The notes below the pieces were generated by a model. It searched no databases and was not told the DNA's origin. It saw only the letters and a program-made list of their open reading frames with translations. Source: Eunapius fragilis (taxonomy: Eukaryota; Porifera; Demospongiae; Spongillida; Spongillidae). Taken from it: DNA of 64,000 nucleotides. Of the stretch, positions 60,740-64,000 are shown one piece after another. The stretch spans positions 1 to 64,000 of the forward strand of contig OY811991.1 of the NCBI GenBank assembly GCA_963681505.1, written 5' to 3'. Position numbers and translations under genes: made by a program. Numbering within the stretch: the first letter of the stretch is position 1; each line of letters starts with the position of its first letter.

Positions 60740-63700
60740 TTCTATGGGTGAAAATTGGCTATCTTCCCACCAAGTTGTTAATAAAACAAACCAGTGGAGT
60801 TGCGATCCTACTTCATGCAACGAACGAGTAACCTGTTTTCTTTCTCTAAATAATGCCTCCTCTATAATCAGCTCATTGGTTTGGCTGTACCATGCAAATA
60901 GATTAGTGGTTCCCTCCCATACATTTCTATGGGAGAAAATTGGCTATCTTCCCACCAAGTTGTTAATAAAACAAAGCAGTGGAGTTGCGATCCTACTTCA
61001 TGCAACGAACGAGTAACCTGTTTTCTTTCTCTAAATAATGCCTCCTCTATAATCAGCTCATTGGTTTGGCTGTACCATGCAAATAGATTAGTGGTTCCCT
61101 CCCATACATTTCTATGGGTGATAATTGGCTGTCTTCCCACCAAGGTGTTAATAAAACAAACTAGTGGAGTTGCGATCCTACGTGATGGAACGAACGAGTA
61201 ACCTGTTTTCTTTCTCTGAATAATGCCTCCTCTAATATCAGCTCATTGGTTTGGCTGTACCATGCAAATAGATTAGTGGTTCCCTCCCATACATTTCTAT
61301 GGGTGAAAATTGGCTATCTTCCCACCAAGGTGTTAAATTAACAAACTATTGGAGTTGCGATCCTACTTCATGGAACGAACGAGTAACCTGTTTTCTTTCT
61401 CAAAATAATGCCTCCTCTATTATCAGCTCATTGGTTTGGCTGTACCATGCAAATAGATTAGTGGTTCCCTCCCATACATTTCTATGGGAGAAAATTGGCT
61501 ATCTTCCCACCAAGTTGTTAATAAAACAAACCAGTGGAGTTGCGATCCTACTTCATGCAACGAACGAGTAACCTGTTTTCTTTCTCTAAATAATGCCTCC
61601 TCTATAATCAGCTCATTGGTTTGGCTGTACCATGCAAATAGATTAGTGGTTCCCTCCCATACATTTCTATGGGTGATAATTGGCTGTCTTCCCACCAAGG
61701 TGTTAATAAAACAAACTAGTGGAGTTGCGATCCTACGTCATGGAACGAACGAGTAACCTGTTTTCTTTCTCAAAATAATGCCTCCTCTAATATCAGCTCA
61801 TTGGTTTGGCTGTACCATGCAAATAGATTAGTGGTTCCCTCCCATACATTTCTATGGGTGAAAATTGGCTATCTTCCCACCAAGGTGTTAATAAAACAAA
61901 CTAGTGGAGTTGCGATCCTACTTCAAGGAACGAACGAGTAACCTCTTTTCTTTCTCTAAATAATGCCTCCTCTATTATCAGCTCATTGGTTTGGCTGTAC
62001 CATGCAAATAGATTAGTGGTTCCCTCCCATACATTTCTATGGGAGAAAATTGGCTATCTTCCCACCAAGTTGTTAATAAAACAAACCAGTGGAGTTGCGA
62101 TCCTACTTCATGCAACGAACGAGTAACCTGTTTTCTTTCTCTAAATAATGCCTCCTCTATAATCAGCTCATTGGTTTGGCTGTACCATGCAAATAGATTA
62201 GTGGTTCCCTCCCATACATTTCTATGGGTGAAAATTGGCTGTCTTCCCACCAAGGTGTTAATAAAACAAACTAGTGGAGTTGCGATCCTACGTCATGGAA
62301 CGAACGAGTAACCTGTTTTCTTTCTCTAAATAATGCCTCCTCTAATATCAGCTCATTGGTTTGGCTGTACCATGCAAATAGATTAGTGGTTCCCTCCCAT
62401 ACATTTCTATGGGTGAAAATTGGCTATCTTCCCACCAAGGTGTTAAATTAACAAACTATTGGAGTTGCGATCCTACTTCATGGAACGAACGAGTAACCTG
62501 TTTTCTTTCTCAAAATAATGCCTCCTCTATTATCAGCTCATTGGTTTGGCTGTACCATGCAAATAGATTAGTGGTTCCCTCCCATACATTTCTATGGGAG
62601 AAAATTGGCTATCTTCCCACCAAGTTGTTAATAAAACAAACCAGTGGAGTTGCGATCCTACTTCATGCAACGAACGAGTAACCTGTTTTCTTTCTCTAAA
62701 TAATGCCTCCTCTATAATCAGCTCATTGGTTTGGCTGTACCATGCAAATAGATTAGTGGTTCCCTCCCATACATTTCTATGGGTGATAATTGGCTGTCTT
62801 CCCACCAAGGTGTTAATAAAACAAACTAGTGGAGTTGCGATCCTACGTCATGGAACGAACGAGTAACCTGTTTTCTTTCTCTAAATAATGCCTCCTCTAA
62901 TATCAGCTTATTGGTTTGGCTGTACCATGCAAATAGATTAGTGGTTCCCTCCCATACATTTCTATGGGTGAAAATTGGCTATCTTCCCACCAAGGTGTTA
63001 AATTAACAAACTATTGGAGTTGCGATCCTACTTCATGGAACGAACGAGTAACCTGTTTTCTTTCTCAAAATAATGCCTCCTATATAATCAGCTCATTGGT
63101 TTGGCTGTACCATGCAAATAGATTAGTGGTTCCCTCCCATACATTTCTATGGGTGAAAAATGGCTATCTTCCCACCAAGGTGTTAAATTAACAAACTATT
63201 GGAGTTGCGATCCTACTTCATGGAACGAACGAGTAACCTGTTTTCTTTCTCAAAATAATCCCTCCTCTATAATCAGATCATTGGTTTGGCTGTACCATGC
63301 AAATAGATCAGTGGTTCCCTCCCATACATTTCTATGGGTGAAAATTGGCTATCTTCCCACCAAGGTGTTAATAAAACAAACTAGTGGAGTTGCGATCCTA
63401 CTTCAAGGAACGAACGAGTAACCTCTTTTCTTTCTCTAAATAATGCCTCCTCTATTATCAGCTCATTGGTTTGGCTGTACCATGCAAATAGATTAGTGGT
63501 TCCCTCCCATACATTTCTATGGGAGAAAATTGGCTATCTTCCCACCAAGTTGTTAATAAAACAAACCAGTGGAGTTGCGATCCTAATTCATGCAACGAAC
63601 GAGTAACCTGTTTTCTTTCTCTAAATAATGCCTCCTCTATAATCAGCTCATTGGTTTGGCTGTACCATGCAAATAGATTAGTGGTTCCCTCCCATACATT

Positions 63701-63800
63701 TCTATGGGTGATAATTGGCTGTCTTCCCACCAAGGTGTTAATAAAACAAACTAGTGGAGTTGCGATCCTACGTGATGGTACGAACGAGTAACCTGTTTTC
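60740..63800 (+). repeat. 555-bp trimeric higher-order repeat near the right edge
   Basis: Three-monomer units repeat at 555 bp: equivalent positions 60929, 61484, 62039 and 62594, then 63519 after a 925-bp step. Each trimer carries the CCAAGTTGTTAATAAAAC, GTGATAATTGGCTGTC (or GTGAAAAT) and TAAATTAACAAACTATTGG-type monomers in order. Because 555 is divisible by three, identical minus-strand 91-codon frames recur at the same phase. Confidence 0.85.
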
Positions 63801-64000
63801 TTTCTCTGAATAATGCCTCCTCTAATATCAGCTCATTGGTTTGGCTGTACCATGCAAATAGATTAGTGGTTCCCTCCCATACATTTCTATGGGTGAAAAT
63901 TGGCTATCTTCCCACCAAGGTGTTAAATTAACAAACTATTGGAGTTGCGATCCTACTTCATGGAACGAACGAGTAACCTGTTTTCTTTCTCAAAATAATG

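Larger units (their letters stand above)
13081..64000 (+). repeat. 185-bp satellite DNA array, about 275 monomers, continuing past the window
   Basis: Head-to-tail monomers all in one orientation, with no insertion of unrelated sequence. A typical monomer reads TTCATGGAACGAACGAGTAA, CCTGTTTTCTTTCTCTAAAT, AATGCCTCCTCTATTATCAG, CTCATTGGTTTGGCTGTACC, ATGCAAATAGATTAGTGGTT, CCCTCCCATACATTTCTATG, GGTGAAAATTGGCTATCTTC, CCACCAAGGTGTTAATAAAA, CAAACTAGTGGAGTTGCGAT, CCTAC. The recurring ATG at TATGGG keeps the same position modulo 185 from 13197 to 30587, shifts by +1 by 32253 and by +1 again by 36139, then stays fixed to 63519. The many 75-, 90- and 91-codon ORFs inside are repeats of the same frames, and 185 is not divisible by three, so they are not genes. 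Confidence 0.98.

Noticed and set aside
13197..63791. Dozens of plus-strand 75-, 90-, 102- and 115-codon ORFs (MGENWLSSHQ...) and minus-strand 91-codon ORFs (MVGRQPI...)
   Set aside because: All are the same frames of the 185-bp satellite monomer read into the next unit. The unit length is not a multiple of three, stops differ among monomers by single changes, and no start context or splice structure is shared.
13081..64000. CENP-B box-like match in the satellite (reverse strand GTTCGTTCCATGAAG)
   Set aside because: It shares only the TTCG core and one A with the CENP-B box pattern and lacks the CGGG part, so the resemblance is not enough to support a claim.
13081..64000. A CRISPR-like repeat array
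   Set aside because: Units are contiguous 185-bp monomers with no unique spacers, in a eukaryotic context.

Overview
The window looks like metazoan nuclear DNA. The evidence is a spliced gene with short GT/AG introns (61-103 bp), a run of CCCTAA (TTAGGG-type) telomeric repeat, abundant micro- and minisatellites and a very long satellite array. Compact introns and repeat-rich spacers would suit a sponge or another compact invertebrate genome, but nothing here fixes the taxon. There are no prokaryotic operons, CRISPR arrays, insertion sequences or tRNA/rRNA genes that I can support.

Layout. (1) 1-2093: the 5' part of a minus-strand gene. I could assemble four exons whose splice phases agree, giving about 610 codons that run off the left edge. 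The protein has a proline-rich linker and a basic KRKR patch. I do not recognise its family. (2) 2094-7050: no convincing gene. It is built from reiterated diverged modules, most carrying TGACGTAA- and CACGTG-type sites, and includes two imperfect copies of a ~1.2 kb unit, a poly-purine tract and several palindromes. (3) 7051-8941: a 30-base G run, a perfect 62-bp-arm palindrome and dinucleotide repeats. (4) 8942-13020: a roughly 3 kb unit present twice (modules R2 and R1), separated by a ~1.5 kb GT-rich minisatellite with a ~43-bp unit. It holds two weak candidate exons, one present in two copies, one copy with a premature stop. (5) 13010-13080: about twelve CCCTAA repeats. (6) 13081-64000: an uninterrupted head-to-tail array of about 275 copies of a 185-bp satellite that continues past the right edge.

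The most notable feature is the right-hand 51 kb. Monomer length is held almost exactly: the phase of the array changes by only 1 bp twice in 50.9 kb, and those two changes are copies of one event carried by a 3,886-bp (21-monomer) tandem duplication. Other multi-monomer duplications (555, 1,110, 1,295, 1,480, 2,220 and ~5,550 bp offsets) show recent local unequal exchange. Nearly every monomer keeps an ATGCAAAT octamer and a CCCATA/TATGGG inverted repeat inside a conserved half, while variation is concentrated in the other half. The array begins abruptly beside the telomeric repeats with no degenerate edge monomers. The repeat orientation is that of a left chromosome end, yet 13 kb of other sequence lies outside it. 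This is either an interstitial telomere/subtelomere structure or an assembly join.
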